64,000 nucleotides of DNA from Actinomadura sp. WMMA1423 (GTDB taxonomy: Bacteria; Actinomycetota; Actinomycetes; Streptosporangiales; Streptosporangiaceae). Below the pieces are notes generated by a model. That model searched no databases, was not told the DNA's origin, and saw nothing but the letters and a program-made list of their open reading frames with translations. Positions 44,600 to 53,113 of this stretch are shown one piece after another. Made by a program: the position numbers and the translations under genes. Numbering within the stretch: the first letter of the stretch is position 1; every line of letters begins with the position of its first letter. The stretch covers positions 6,324,001-6,388,000 of the forward strand of contig NZ_CP041244.1 of NCBI RefSeq assembly GCF_006547145.1, read 5' to 3'.

Positions 44600-45937
44600 G
44601 TGCGCACGGGGGAGGGACGGTCGCTCGGACGGCCGTTCGGGTGGCTCTGGGCGGCCTACTCGGTCAGCGCGGTCGGGACGTGGCTCGCCTTCGACGCGTT
44701 CCCCCTGATCGCGATCACCGTGCTGCACGCCGGGCCGGCGAGGGTGTCGGCGCTGGCCGCCGCGGGACTGCTCGTGGGAGCGGCGGTGGCGGTGCCGCTC
44801 GGCCCCTGGGTGGAGTTCCGCCGCAAGCGGCCCGTGATGATCGCGATGGACCTGGTCCGGTGCGCCGCGCTGCTGAGCCTGCCCGCCGCGTTCCTCCTCG
44901 GCGGGCTGGGCTTCGTCCAGTTGCTGGTGGTGTCGGTCGTGGTCGCCGCGGCCGACATCGCGTTCACCGCGGCGAGCGGCGCCTGCCTCAAGGCCCTCGT
45001 CCGGCCGGAGGACCTGGTCATCGCGAACGGGCGGCTGGAGTCCACGAACTGGACCGCCCTCATGCTCGGGCCGCCGCTCGGCGGGGCCGCGATCGGGCTG
45101 TTCGGCCCGCTGGTGACCGTGACGGCCAACGCCGCGAGCTTCGTGCTGTCGGCCGCCGGGATCCGCGCGATCGGCGGGACGGAGCCGCGCCCGTCCCGCG
45201 GCCCGGAGCGGGGCGGCCGGCTCCGGGCCGGTGACCTGCTCGAAGGGTGGCGCCACATCCTCACCAGCCCGGCGCTGCGCCCGCTGTTCCTCAACCAGAT
45301 CCTGGTCGGCGGCCTGATCATGGCGACGGCTCCGGTGCTGGCCGTGCTGATGCTGGGCGGCCTCGGCTTCGCCCCGTGGCAGTACGCGCTGGCGTTCGCC
45401 GCGCCCTGCGTCGGCGGTCTCGCCGGTTCGCGGCTGTCCGGGCGGCTCGCCGCGCGCCACGGGCGGCGCAGGATCATGCTCGTCTTCGGGACGCTGCGCG
45501 CGTGCTGGCTGCTCGGCCTGGCCTTCGTCGGTCCGGGCACCGCCGGGCTGGTGCTCGTCATCGCGGTCGAACTCGGCCTCATCACGTGCATGGGGGTGTT
45601 CAACCCGCTGTACGCCGCCTACCGGCTGGAGCACACGCCGTCCGACCGGGTCGCGCGGGTGCTGTCGGCGTGGTCGATCACCGGCAAGCTCACGATCGCG
45701 GCCATGACCGGGCTGTGGGGCCTGCTGGCCGCCGCCACCGGTCCCCGCACCGCCGTCGCGATCGCGGGCGTCCTGTCCCTGGCGACCCCGGCGCTGCTGT
45801 TGCGGAGGCGGCGCGAGCCATCCGGCCCGGACGTCTTGACGCAGGTCAGTGCCGGTGCGAGCGTGAAAGGTGATGGAGGAAGGGGGACCCATCATGACCG
45901 AGATCAAGAGCATCGAGAAGCCGGACGACCGGCGTGA
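44600..45937 (+). CDS. MFS transporter
   Basis: 445 residues from GTG 44600; TTG 44534 would extend it by 22 residues. About eleven or twelve helices. The N-half starts FGWLWAAYSVSAVGTWLAFDAFPLIAITVLHAGPA and has the GPWVEFRRKRPVMIAMDLVR loop. The C-half includes PLFLNQILVGGLIMATAPVLAVLML and GSRLSGRLAARHGRRRIML. It resembles the MFS_3 group of drug or siderophore exporters. The last 30 residues are polar and overlap the cupin gene by 44 bp. Upstream, CACAAC-GACCG-GTTGTG (44473-44489) may be an operator. Confidence 0.88.
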   Translation: MRTGEGRSLGRPFGWLWAAYSVSAVGTWLAFDAFPLIAITVLHAGPARVSALAAAGLLVGAAVAVPLGPWVEFRRKRPVMIAMDLVRCAALLSLPAAFLLGGLGFVQLLVVSVVVAAADIAFTAASGACLKALVRPEDLVIANGRLESTNWTALMLGPPLGGAAIGLFGPLVTVTANAASFVLSAAGIRAIGGTEPRPSRGPERGGRLRAGDLLEGWRHILTSPALRPLFLNQILVGGLIMATAPVLAVLMLGGLGFAPWQYALAFAAPCVGGLAGSRLSGRLAARHGRRRIMLVFGTLRACWLLGLAFVGPGTAGLVLVIAVELGLITCMGVFNPLYAAYRLEHTPSDRVARVLSAWSITGKLTIAAMTGLWGLLAAATGPRTAVAIAGVLSLATPALLLRRRREPSGPDVLTQVSAGASVKGDGGRGTHHDRDQEHREAGRPA

Positions 45938-46253
45938 CTTCCCCAGGGGGCACATCGAGATCGTCAACCTCGGCGACCTCGTCTTCGCCAAGGCGACGTT
46001 CGAGCCCGGATGGCGCTGGACGGAGTCGGTCAAGGACCTCGCGGGCACCGAGCTCTGCGAGGTGCACCACAACGGCTACGTGGCCGAGGGGCGGATGCAC
46101 GTCCTCACGCGGGACGGCGCCGAACAGGAGGTCGGCCCGGGGGATGTGTTCATCCTCCCGCCCGGCCACGACGCCTGGATCGTCGGGGAAGAGCCCTGCG
46201 TCGTGTACGACTTCGCGGGCGGCATGGGCGAGTACGCGAAGGCCAAGCACTGA
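45894..46253 (+). CDS. Small cupin-domain protein
   Basis: 119 residues from ATG 45894 with GGAGGAAGGGGG upstream. Single cupin barrel: GDLVFAKATFEPGWRWTESVKDL and CEVHHNGYVAEGRMHVLTRDGAEQEVGPGDVFILPPGHDAWIVGEEPCVVYDF. The His-His and the PPGHDAW segment could bind a metal. Reaction unknown; it may bind a small molecule handled by the MFS exporter whose gene it overlaps. Confidence 0.85.
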   Translation: MTEIKSIEKPDDRRDFPRGHIEIVNLGDLVFAKATFEPGWRWTESVKDLAGTELCEVHHNGYVAEGRMHVLTRDGAEQEVGPGDVFILPPGHDAWIVGEEPCVVYDFAGGMGEYAKAKH

Positions 46254-46323
46254 CCGTCCGGAAGAACACCGACCGTTCGGCATCTGAGGCGGGGGCACCG
46301 GTGCGTGCCCCCGTCTCATGACG

Positions 46324-46911
46324 TCAGGAGGACGCGGGCCCGGCGTCCGCCGGCCGGTGGCGCCGGTAGTGGCGCGCGACGCGGACGCGGTTGCCGCAGC
46401 GGGCCGCCGAGCACCACCGGCGGCGGGGGTGGGCGGGGAGGAAGAGCATCACGCAGTCGTCGGCCTCGCACTGCCGGACCCTGGTGACCGCCGGGTCGGT
46501 GAGGAGCTCGGCGGCGGCCTCGGCCAGCCAGGCCGCGGGGCGGAGCGCGGGCGGGCCGGTCCGGCGGCGTGCCGCGAGCAGCGCCCGCCCGTCCCGGACC
46601 AGTTCGGTGACGGCGGGCGCGGCGCGCTGGGCCCGGTTGAGCGCCTCCAGGTCGCCGGCCGAGGGCGGCTCGCCGCGGCGCACGCGGTCGAGGGCCCGGG
46701 CCGCGTGCTCCCGGACGTCCCGGACGGCGGCCAGCGATTCGGCCCCGATCTCCGCGGCGGCGTAGGCCCGGGCCTCATCGGATCGGTCGGCCTGGAGGCG
46801 CAGCCACGCCCGCAGGTCGTCGGGCGTGGCCAGCAGGTCGGCGCCGACCGGTCGCGTGTTGACCAGGTCCAGCGCGGGCGGCTCACCGATCAGCGGGTCC
46901 GGGTCGCTCAT
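46324..46911 (-). CDS. CGNR zinc-finger / ABATE-domain regulator
   Basis: 195 residues. The N-terminal ABATE domain (LDLVNTRPVGADLLATPDDLRAWL) and the C-terminal CGNR zinc finger (Cys148, Cys153, Cys167, Cys172 in CEADDCVMLFLPAHPRRRWCSAARCGNRVRVARHYRR) define a family of DNA-binding proteins often coded beside the gene they control. Here the neighbour is a divergent alpha/beta hydrolase. The ATG has no ribosome site; TACCGT 6 nt upstream suggests a leaderless mRNA. The shared promoter region has an 8-bp inverted repeat. Confidence 0.9.
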   Translation of the reverse strand: MSDPDPLIGEPPALDLVNTRPVGADLLATPDDLRAWLRLQADRSDEARAYAAAEIGAESLAAVRDVREHAARALDRVRRGEPPSAGDLEALNRAQRAAPAVTELVRDGRALLAARRRTGPPALRPAAWLAEAAAELLTDPAVTRVRQCEADDCVMLFLPAHPRRRWCSAARCGNRVRVARHYRRHRPADAGPASS

Positions 46912-46913
46912 GC

Positions 46914-46963
46914 CCTAACGGTACCTCGAAGGGTTGACCCGTTAGGTGATCGATGGCTATATC
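46914..46963. promoter_or_regulatory. Divergent promoter and operator of the CGNR regulator and hydrolase
   Basis: On the plus strand TTGACC (46934-46939), an 18-bp spacer and TATATC (46958-46963) make a good promoter for the hydrolase. On the minus strand TACCGT (46918-46923) serves the regulator. The inverted repeat CCTAACGG (46914-46921) / CCGTTAGG (46939-46946) overlaps both, so one bound dimer could control both directions. Confidence 0.7.
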
Positions 46964-46995
46964 TAATGCATTGTTTCCATAGAGAGGCGTTAGAG

Positions 46996-47865
46996 ATGTT
47001 CTCGATCGCGCGCATCGCCCACCGGCACGTCGACGTCGGCGGCGTCCGCGTCTTCTACCGCGAGTCCCTGCCGGAACGGGAGGACGCGCCCGTCCTGCTG
47101 CTTCTGCACGGCTTCCCGTCCGCGTCGCACCAGTTCCGCAGGCTCATCGACGTCCTCGGCGCCCGCTACCGGCTGATCGCCCCGGACTACCCCGGTTTCG
47201 GCCACACGGGCGCGCCGGACGACTTCGCCTACTCCTTCGACGCGCTCGCCGGGGTCATGGAGGGCTTCGTCCAGCGGCTCGGGCTCACCCGTTTCGCCAT
47301 GTACGTGTTCGACTTCGGGGCGCCGGTCGGGTTCCGGCTCGCCGAGCGGCGGCCCGAGCGCATCGCGGGGCTGGTCGTCCAGAACGGCAACGCCTACGCC
47401 GAGGGCCTGTCGGACGGCGCCCGCGACTTCATCGCCCTGCGTCCCGGAGCGCCGGGGGCGCAGGAGGCGGTCCGCGGCCTGCTGACCCTGGACGGCACCC
47501 GGAGCCAGTACGAGACGGGCGTCGCCGACCCCGAGGCGCTCGCACCGGACGGCTGGACCCTCGACCAGCACTTCCTCGACCTGCCGGGCCGCAAGGAGGC
47601 CCAGATCGCGCTGGCCTTCGACTACCACTCCAACATCGAACGCTACGACCGCTGGCAGGACTGGCTGCGCCGGCACAGGCCGCCCACCCTCATCGTCTGG
47701 GGAGCGGGCGACCCCTTCTTCCCCGCGCCCGGCGCCCGCGCCTACCTGCGGGACGTCCCCGACGCCGAGCTCCACCTGTTCGACACCGGGCACTTCGCCC
47801 TGGAGACCCACCTGCCCGAGATCGCGCCGCTCGTCGCCGGGTTCCTCGACCGCGTACGGGCGTAG
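46996..47865 (+). CDS. Alpha/beta hydrolase with Asp nucleophile (epoxide hydrolase / haloalkane dehalogenase-like)
   Basis: 289 residues. It has the oxyanion segment LLLLHGFPSASHQFR, APDYPGFGHTGAP, and a nucleophile elbow MYVFDFGAPVGF with Asp106 where Ser hydrolases have Ser. The acid/His end is VWGAGDPFFPAPGARAY and FDTGHFALETH. An Asp nucleophile points to epoxide or C-halogen hydrolysis; the real substrate is unknown. Its promoter is shared with the CGNR regulator, which probably represses or activates it. Confidence 0.88.
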   Translation: MFSIARIAHRHVDVGGVRVFYRESLPEREDAPVLLLLHGFPSASHQFRRLIDVLGARYRLIAPDYPGFGHTGAPDDFAYSFDALAGVMEGFVQRLGLTRFAMYVFDFGAPVGFRLAERRPERIAGLVVQNGNAYAEGLSDGARDFIALRPGAPGAQEAVRGLLTLDGTRSQYETGVADPEALAPDGWTLDQHFLDLPGRKEAQIALAFDYHSNIERYDRWQDWLRRHRPPTLIVWGAGDPFFPAPGARAYLRDVPDAELHLFDTGHFALETHLPEIAPLVAGFLDRVRA

Positions 47866-47951
47866 CGGGACGGCAGGTCCGCAGGTCGCGAGGGCGGTGG
47901 GCGGGCCCCGGGTTGGCGAGAGTTGACGACGCCCGAGGGTGCGGGGGCGGG

Positions 47952-47957
47952 TAGGTT
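47952..47957 (+). promoter_or_regulatory. Leaderless -10 hexamer of add
   Basis: TAGGTT 6 nt before ATG 47964; no clear ribosome site. A TTGACG at 47923-47928 is 23 bp upstream, too far for a normal -35. Confidence 0.4.
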
Positions 47958-47963
47958 CGAGAA

Positions 47964-49055
47964 ATGAACGTTCGTCCGACTCTCGAGGACATCCGCCGCG
48001 CGCCGAAGGTGCTGCTGCACGACCACCTGGACGGCGGGGTCCGGCCCGCGACCGTCGTCGACCTGGCGCGGGAGACCGGATACGGGGACCTGCCCACCAC
48101 CGACGCCGACGCGCTGCGGACGTGGTTCGAGGAGGCGTCCAACTCCGGATCGCTCGAACGGTACCTGGAGACGTTCTCGCACACCGTCGGGGTGATGCAG
48201 ACCGTCGAGGCGCTCACCCGCGTGGCCTACGAGTGCGCCGAGGACCTGGCGAAAGACGGGATCGTCTACGCCGAGGTCCGGTACGCGCCCGAGCAGCACC
48301 TGCGGAACGGGCTGACGCTGGAGCAGGTCGTCGAGGCCGTCCTGGACGGCTTCGCCCGCGGCCGCGCCGACTTCGGGATCCGCGTCGGGACGCTCGTCAC
48401 CGCGATGCGGCACCAGGCGCGCAGCATGGAGATCGCCGAGCTGGCCGTCCGGTACCGGGACCTCGGCGTCGTCGGGTTCGACATCGCGGGCGCCGAGGCC
48501 GGGTACCCGCCGACCCGGCACCTGGACGCCTTCGAGTACCTCCAGCGCGAGAACGCGCACTTCACCATCCACGCGGGCGAGGGGTTCGGGCTGCCGTCGA
48601 TCTGGCAGGCGATCCAGTGGTGCGGCGCCGACCGGCTCGGGCACGGCGTCCGGATCATCGATGACATCGAGGTCGAGAACGGCGAGGCGCGGCTCGGCCG
48701 GCTCGCGGACTACGTCCGGGACAAGCGGATCCCGCTGGAGATGTGCCCGACCTCCAACATCCAGACGGGCGCGGCGAAGTCGATCGCCGAGCACCCGATC
48801 GGGCTGCTGCGGCGGCTGAGCTTCCGCGTCACGGTCAACACCGACAACCGGCTGATGAGCGGCACGACCTTGTCGGAGGAGTTCGCCAAGCTCTCCGACG
48901 CGTTCGGCTACGGATGGGACGACCTGCAGTGGTTCACGGTGAACGCGATGAAGTCGGCGTTCGCGCCGTTCAACGAGCGGCTCGAACTGATCAACGGGGT
49001 CATCAAGCCCGGTTTCGCGCAGCTCAAGTGGAGCGGCGCCCGGCCCCTGGCATGA
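47964..49055 (+). CDS. add: Adenosine deaminase
   Basis: 363 residues; converts adenosine and deoxyadenosine to inosine forms. The metal site HDHLDG (His19, His21) is at the start, then the substrate Gly-rich region, [10 protein letters not shown] with the conserved His-Ala-Gly-Glu, RLGHGVRI, and SLTV-type [17 protein letters not shown] with the last metal Asp. It is followed 7 bp later by a PH-domain protein gene. With deoD and pgm downstream on the other strand it supports purine nucleoside salvage. Confidence 0.95.
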   Translation: MNVRPTLEDIRRAPKVLLHDHLDGGVRPATVVDLARETGYGDLPTTDADALRTWFEEASNSGSLERYLETFSHTVGVMQTVEALTRVAYECAEDLAKDGIVYAEVRYAPEQHLRNGLTLEQVVEAVLDGFARGRADFGIRVGTLVTAMRHQARSMEIAELAVRYRDLGVVGFDIAGAEAGYPPTRHLDAFEYLQRENAHFTIHAGEGFGLPSIWQAIQWCGADRLGHGVRIIDDIEVENGEARLGRLADYVRDKRIPLEMCPTSNIQTGAAKSIAEHPIGLLRRLSFRVTVNTDNRLMSGTTLSEEFAKLSDAFGYGWDDLQWFTVNAMKSAFAPFNERLELINGVIKPGFAQLKWSGARPLA

Positions 49056-49062
49056 TCTGGCC

Positions 49063-49713
49063 ATGACCATTCGCTCCACCGGCGGTCGCGTCGCCGCGTA
49101 CACGTGGCTGGTGTTCGCCGCCCTCAACATCGTCGACATGTTCGTCGGCATCACCGGTGATCCCGAGTACTCGCTGACGACGGTGACGATCGCCTTCGTG
49201 CTGCTGCTCGGCTGCGGCATCGCCTACACGCTCGGGCTGCGGCCGCTCCTCGCGGGCGACGACGACGGGATCACGGTCCGCAACCCGCTGCGGGACGTCC
49301 GGGCGCCGTGGGGCGCGGTCCGCCGGATCGAGGGCAAGAACGCCGTGACCGTGGTGTTCGCCGGGCCGGACGGTACGGACCTGCAGACCCGGGCGTGGGT
49401 CCTCCAGACCTCGCCCCGGGTGCAGGCCAAGGCGGAGGCCCGCGCCGAGAAGGAGGCCCGCCAGGGCAAGGGCAAGGGCTTCGACCTGCGGGGGCGGACG
49501 GCGACCGCGTACGCGGTGCAGCAGCTGAACGAGATCAAGGACCGGCAGCGCCCGAAGGCCCGGTCGGGCGCGCCCGACAAGGCGGCCAAGGCGCAGGAGC
49601 TCGGGGCCGCCAAGGGAACGATCTCGTGGTCCTACCCGGCGGTGGCCTCGCTCGCCGGCCCCCTGGCAGTGATCGTCAGCCTGCTGCTCACGGCCGTGGC
49701 CACGGCCGACTGA
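49063..49713 (+). CDS. PH-domain membrane protein
   Basis: 216 residues. Two N-terminal helices (AYTWLVFAALNIVDMFVGI and VTIAFVLLLGCGIAYTLGLRPLL) precede a bacterial PH-like domain (GDDDGITVRNPLRDVRAPWGAVRRIEGKNAVTVVFAGPDGTDLQTRAWVLQ). Then come a charged Lys/Ala/Arg coil and a last helix (VASLAGPLAVIVSLLLTAVA). The ITVRNPLR...W..V stretch is the usual mark of this group. Function unknown. It lies 7 bp after add and is probably cotranscribed. Confidence 0.82.
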   Translation: MTIRSTGGRVAAYTWLVFAALNIVDMFVGITGDPEYSLTTVTIAFVLLLGCGIAYTLGLRPLLAGDDDGITVRNPLRDVRAPWGAVRRIEGKNAVTVVFAGPDGTDLQTRAWVLQTSPRVQAKAEARAEKEARQGKGKGFDLRGRTATAYAVQQLNEIKDRQRPKARSGAPDKAAKAQELGAAKGTISWSYPAVASLAGPLAVIVSLLLTAVATAD

Positions 49714-49737
49714 CCTCCGGCCGGTCGCCCGACCGCC

Positions 49738-49768
49738 GGTCAGGCGGCGCGGGTGCGGTCGCCTGACC
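49738..49768. terminator. Hairpin between the convergent PH-domain and pgm genes
   Basis: GGTCAGGCG and its complement CGCCTGACC separated by 13 nt. Confidence 0.5.
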
Positions 49769-49777
49769 TGGGTGCGA

Positions 49778-51451
49778 TCAGCCGACGGCCGCGGAGACGT
49801 CCGCGCGCAGGGCCTCCAGATCGGAGGCGGCGCGCGCGCGGACCGCCGCGACGTCGTCCTCCACCGGGAGGACGACCTCCAGGTAGCACTTGAGCTTCGG
49901 CTCCGTCCCCGAGGGGCGGACGACCACCCGCGACCCACCGGCCAGGCGGAACCGGAGCCCGTCGGTGGGCGGCAGGCCCCCGGTGGACCGGGCGAGGTCG
50001 TCGAACGACTCGACGCGCCGCCCGCCCAGCTCGCGCGGGGGATCGGCGCGCAGCCGGGCCATCGCCGCCGTGATCAGCGAGAGGTCCTCCACCCGGACCG
50101 ACAGCTGCGACGTCGCGTGCAGCCCGTACCGGCGGGCCTGCGCGTCCAGCAGGTCGAGCAGCGTGCGGCCGTCGCGCCTGGCGTCCGCCGCGAGCGCGGC
50201 GACGGCGAGCGCGGCGCCGATGCCGTCCTTGTCGTTGACGAGGACGCCCCGGTCGTCGCCGACGCTGTACCCGAGCGCCTCCTCGTACCCGAACACGAGC
50301 CGCACAGGATCGCTGTGGGGGGACGACCCCCCACGCCCCCCGGAACCGCCTGGGGATCCCCCCGCCTTCATAATCCACTTGAAGCCGGTGAGCGTCTCGG
50401 CGAACCGGACGCGGTGCGCGGCGGCGATCGAGCGCAGCAGCGACGAGGACACGATCGTCGTCGCGACCAGCCGGTCGTCGCCGGAGGTGTGCCGCAGCAC
50501 GTGCTCGGCCAGCAGCCCGCCGACCTCGTCCCCGGTCAGCGCCCGCCATCCGGACGGGCCCGGGACGGCGACGGCGCAGCGGTCCGCGTCCGGGTCGTTG
50601 GCGATCACCAGGTCGGCGCCGCGGGCCTCGGCGAGCGCCAGCGCCAGGTCGAGCGCGCCCGGCTCCTCCGGGTTCGGGAATTGCACGGTCGGGAAGTCCG
50701 GGTCGGGCTCGGCCTGCTCGGGGACGACGATCGGCGCGGGGAACCCGGCGCGCTCGAACGCCGCGAGAAGGACGTCCCGCCCCACCCCGTGCATGGGCGT
50801 GTAGACGATCGAGATGTCCCGGTCGCCGCCGAGGCGCAGGGACGACACCGCGTCCAGGTACAGGCCGGCGCCCTCGTGGACGGGCCAGCCCTCCCCGAGC
50901 GGCAGCTCGTCCACGCGGCCGACGGCGTCGATCGCGGCGGAGATCTCCGCGTCCGTCGGCGGGACGATCTGCGCGCCGTCGGCCCAGTACACCTTGTAGC
51001 CGTTGTCGCGCGGCGGGTTGTGGCTGGCCGTGACCATGACGCCCGCCACGATGTCGTCGAACGCCCGGGTGAAGTGGGCGAGCACGGGAGTGGGGACGGG
51101 ATCGGCGAACACCTCGGGACGCAGCCCCGCCCCGCTCATGACGGCCGCCGTGTCGTCCGCGAACCGCCGGGAGCCGTGCCGCGCGTCGAACCCGATGATC
51201 ACCCGGCCGCCGGCGGGCAGCCGGGCGGCGAGGCCGGCGGCGGCGCGCATGACCGTCACCCGGTTCATCCGGTTCGGCCCGGCGCCGAGCTCGCCGCGCA
51301 GCCCGGCGGTGCCGAACTCCAGCCGTGCCCCGAACCGGTCGGCGAGGGCCGCGTCGTCGCCCGCGTCCAGGATCGCGCGCAGCTCGGCGCGGGTCCGCGG
51401 GTCGGGGTCCTGGCCGAGCCACTCCTCGGCCCGCGCGCGCAGGTCGCTCAC
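49778..51451 (-). CDS. Phospho-sugar mutase (phosphoglucomutase / phosphopentomutase type)
   Basis: 557 residues. All four alpha-D-phosphohexomutase motifs are present: the catalytic Ser in [18 protein letters not shown], the metal loop [12 protein letters not shown], the sugar loop [13 protein letters not shown] and the phosphate site [16 protein letters not shown]. The GTG start overlaps the deoD stop (GTGA), so it is coupled to a nucleoside phosphorylase; conversion of (deoxy)ribose-1-phosphate to the 5-phosphate is likely. About 20 residues (362-381, Gly/Ser-rich) are inserted between FKWIMKA and [11 protein letters not shown] and are encoded by a dispersed hairpin repeat. Confidence 0.93.
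   Translation of the reverse strand: MSDLRARAEEWLGQDPDPRTRAELRAILDAGDDAALADRFGARLEFGTAGLRGELGAGPNRMNRVTVMRAAAGLAARLPAGGRVIIGFDARHGSRRFADDTAAVMSGAGLRPEVFADPVPTPVLAHFTRAFDDIVAGVMVTASHNPPRDNGYKVYWADGAQIVPPTDAEISAAIDAVGRVDELPLGEGWPVHEGAGLYLDAVSSLRLGGDRDISIVYTPMHGVGRDVLLAAFERAGFPAPIVVPEQAEPDPDFPTVQFPNPEEPGALDLALALAEARGADLVIANDPDADRCAVAVPGPSGWRALTGDEVGGLLAEHVLRHTSGDDRLVATTIVSSSLLRSIAAAHRVRFAETLTGFKWIMKAGGSPGGSGGRGGSSPHSDPVRLVFGYEEALGYSVGDDRGVLVNDKDGIGAALAVAALAADARRDGRTLLDLLDAQARRYGLHATSQLSVRVEDLSLITAAMARLRADPPRELGGRRVESFDDLARSTGGLPPTDGLRFRLAGGSRVVVRPSGTEPKLKCYLEVVLPVEDDVAAVRARAASDLEALRADVSAAVG
50307..50366 (-). repeat. Hairpin repeat inserted in frame in pgm
   Basis: On the minus strand the element reads through G-rich DNA to GTGGGGGGTCGTCCCCCCAC (50315-50334), a perfect 8-bp stem with a TCGT loop. 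The 16-bp core is identical to the element upstream of cdd. It is translated as a Gly/Ser/Arg-rich insertion. Confidence 0.8.
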
Positions 51452-52248
51452 AGCTTCCCCAGGACGGTGCCGAGCAGCGTGCCCATGCGGTCGGCCGACG
51501 CGCGCCCCGCCGCGAGGACCTCCTCGTGGTCGAGCGGCTCGTCCGACAGCCCGGCCGCGATGTTGGTGACCAGCGAGATGCCGAGCACCTCCGCGCCGCC
51601 CTGGCGGGCCGCGATCGTCTCCAGCACCGTCGACATGCCGATCATGTCGGCGCCCAGCGTGCGCAGCATGCGGATCTCGGCGGGGGTCTCGTAGGTCGGG
51701 CCGCGGAACGCCGCGTAGACACCCTCCGACAGTGTCGGGTCGACCTCCCTGGCCAGGGCCCGCAGGCGCGCCGAGTACGCCTCGGTCAGGTCGAGGAACG
51801 TCGCGCCGGTCAGCGGGTTCGCGCCGGACAGGTTCAGGTGGTCGGAGATCAGCACCGGGTCGCCCACCCGCTGGTGCTCGGGCCGGAGCCCGCCCGCCGC
51901 GTTCGTGAGCACCATCGTCTTCACGCCCGCCGCGAGCGCCGTCCGGACGCCGTGCACGACGGCCTCGACGCCGCGTCCCTCGTAGAGGTGCGTCCGGCCG
52001 AGGAACACCAGCGCGTTGCGGCCGCCGACCTCCACGACGCGGATCCGGCCCGCGTGGCCCTCCACGGCCGGCGGCGCGAACCCGGGCAGCTCGGTCACCG
52101 TCACCTCGGCGACGGGCTCGCCCAGCTTGTCGGCCGCCGGAACCCAGCCGGACCCCATGACGAGGGCGACGTCGAAGGAGTCGATGGACGTGCGGGCGCG
52201 CAGCTCGTCCGCCGCGTCCCGTGCCAGTGCAAAAGCGTCGTTGCTCAC
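51448..52248 (-). CDS. deoD: Purine-nucleoside phosphorylase
   Basis: 266 residues, trimeric class (PNP I / XapA-like, not hexameric DeoD). It has [13 protein letters not shown], the [26 protein letters not shown] region with the phosphate-binding His, [33 protein letters not shown], and [37 protein letters not shown] with the substrate Glu and Met. The symbol follows common usage; punA would also fit. GTG start, TAGTGT 7 nt upstream and no ribosome site: leaderless. Translationally coupled to the mutase gene. Confidence 0.93.
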   Translation of the reverse strand: MSNDAFALARDAADELRARTSIDSFDVALVMGSGWVPAADKLGEPVAEVTVTELPGFAPPAVEGHAGRIRVVEVGGRNALVFLGRTHLYEGRGVEAVVHGVRTALAAGVKTMVLTNAAGGLRPEHQRVGDPVLISDHLNLSGANPLTGATFLDLTEAYSARLRALAREVDPTLSEGVYAAFRGPTYETPAEIRMLRTLGADMIGMSTVLETIAARQGGAEVLGISLVTNIAAGLSDEPLDHEEVLAAGRASADRMGTLLGTVLGKL

Positions 52249-52255
52249 GCCGCCG

Positions 52256-52261
52256 ACACTA
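52256..52261 (-). promoter_or_regulatory. Leaderless -10 hexamer of the deoD-pgm operon
   Basis: TAGTGT on the minus strand, 7 nt before the GTG start. Confidence 0.4.
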
Positions 52262-52287
52262 CCGCCGCCCCCGCGCGGCCCCGCCGG

Positions 52288-52740
52288 TCAGTCGCCCAGC
52301 GACTTGCAGGGGCGTGTGCGCAGGTCCTTGACGTAGTCGTCGGGCGCGCCGGCCTTCTCCGCGGCGTCGGCGAGGATGCCGAGGTAGCGCGCGGACGGCA
52401 GCCCGCCCTCGTAGTCGTCCAGGACGTAGAGCCAGCACAGCGCGTCGCCGTCGAGCGTCTGGACCCGCACCCTGATCTTGCGGTAGACGCCGAGCGCGGC
52501 CCCCTCCCAGGCGTCGAGCTCCTTTTCGTCCCAGGCGGGCACGTCGTACATGACGACGAAGACCTGTTCGGAGTCGTCTTCGACGACCGTCGCGAGGGCT
52601 CCGTCCCAGCCCTTGTCCTGCCCGCCGAAGGTGAGGCGCCACCCGGCGAGCCAGCCGGTGCCGCGCATGGGCGAGTGGGGAGCCCGGCCGGCCATCTGCT
52701 CGGGGTCCATGTTGGAGGCGTACGCCGCGTACAGAGCCAC
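52288..52740 (-). CDS. Gamma-glutamylcyclotransferase-like protein
   Basis: 150 residues. LYAAYASNMDPEQMAGRAP is the substrate-binding start (Y-A-S-N) of the GGCT fold. MRGTGWLAGWRLTFGG, GALATVVEDDSEQVFVVMYDVPAWDEKELDAWEGAALGVYRKIRVRVQTLDG with the usual Asp/Glu region, and CWLYVLDDYEGGLPSARYL complete it. Relatives cleave gamma-glutamyl amides to 5-oxoproline; the substrate here is unknown. GTG start with TAGCCT 6 nt upstream and no ribosome site, so probably leaderless. The 46-bp repeat array begins right behind this promoter. Confidence 0.85.
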   Translation of the reverse strand: MALYAAYASNMDPEQMAGRAPHSPMRGTGWLAGWRLTFGGQDKGWDGALATVVEDDSEQVFVVMYDVPAWDEKELDAWEGAALGVYRKIRVRVQTLDGDALCWLYVLDDYEGGLPSARYLGILADAAEKAGAPDDYVKDLRTRPCKSLGD

Positions 52741-52746
52741 GTGGGA

Positions 52747-52752
52747 AGGCTA
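52747..52752 (-). promoter_or_regulatory. Leaderless -10 hexamer of the GGCT-like gene
   Basis: TAGCCT on the minus strand, 6 nt before the GTG. The next base belongs to repeat unit 1, so any -35 region lies inside the array. Confidence 0.45.
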
Positions 52753-53027
52753 CGCCAAGTACGGCTCGGGGGTGTGGGGGTCGCCCCCACAGGCGGCGCG
52801 CCAAGTACGGCTCGGGGGTGTGGGGGTCGCCCCCACAGGCGGCGCGCCAAGTACGGCTCGGGGGTGTGGGGGTCGCCCCCACAGGCGGCGCGCCGAGTAC
52901 GGCTCGGGGGTGTGGGGGTCGCCCCCACAGGCGGCGCGCCGAGTACGGCTCGGGGGTGTGGGGGCCCCTCGCGGGGGGCGCGTCGAGTTCGGCTCGGGGT
53001 GTGGGGGCCCGTCCCCCGCAGGGGGCG
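52753..53027. repeat. 46-bp tandem hairpin array (six units)
   Basis: Units 1-4 (52753-52798, 52799-52844, 52845-52890, 52891-52936) are 46 bp each. Units 1-3 are identical and unit 4 differs by one base (CGCCGAG for CGCCAAG). Each holds a perfect stem GTGGGGG-TCG-CCCCCAC. Units 5 (52937-52980) and 6 (52981-53027) are diverged and have altered stems; a seventh is only a stub. The array fills the gap between the divergent GGCT-like and lpdA genes. Units join directly with no unique spacer, so it is not CRISPR. Confidence 0.95.
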
Positions 53028-53113
53028 CGTCAGGCGGATGGGTGGGGCGGGTGGGGTTGTTGCAGGAAGAAGTGGCCCGGAGCGGGACTTTTCACTGCCG
53101 AGAGTAGGAAACA

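Noticed and set aside
52753-53027. CRISPR array
   Set aside because: Units are 46 bp and directly adjacent with no unique spacers, and no cas gene is near.
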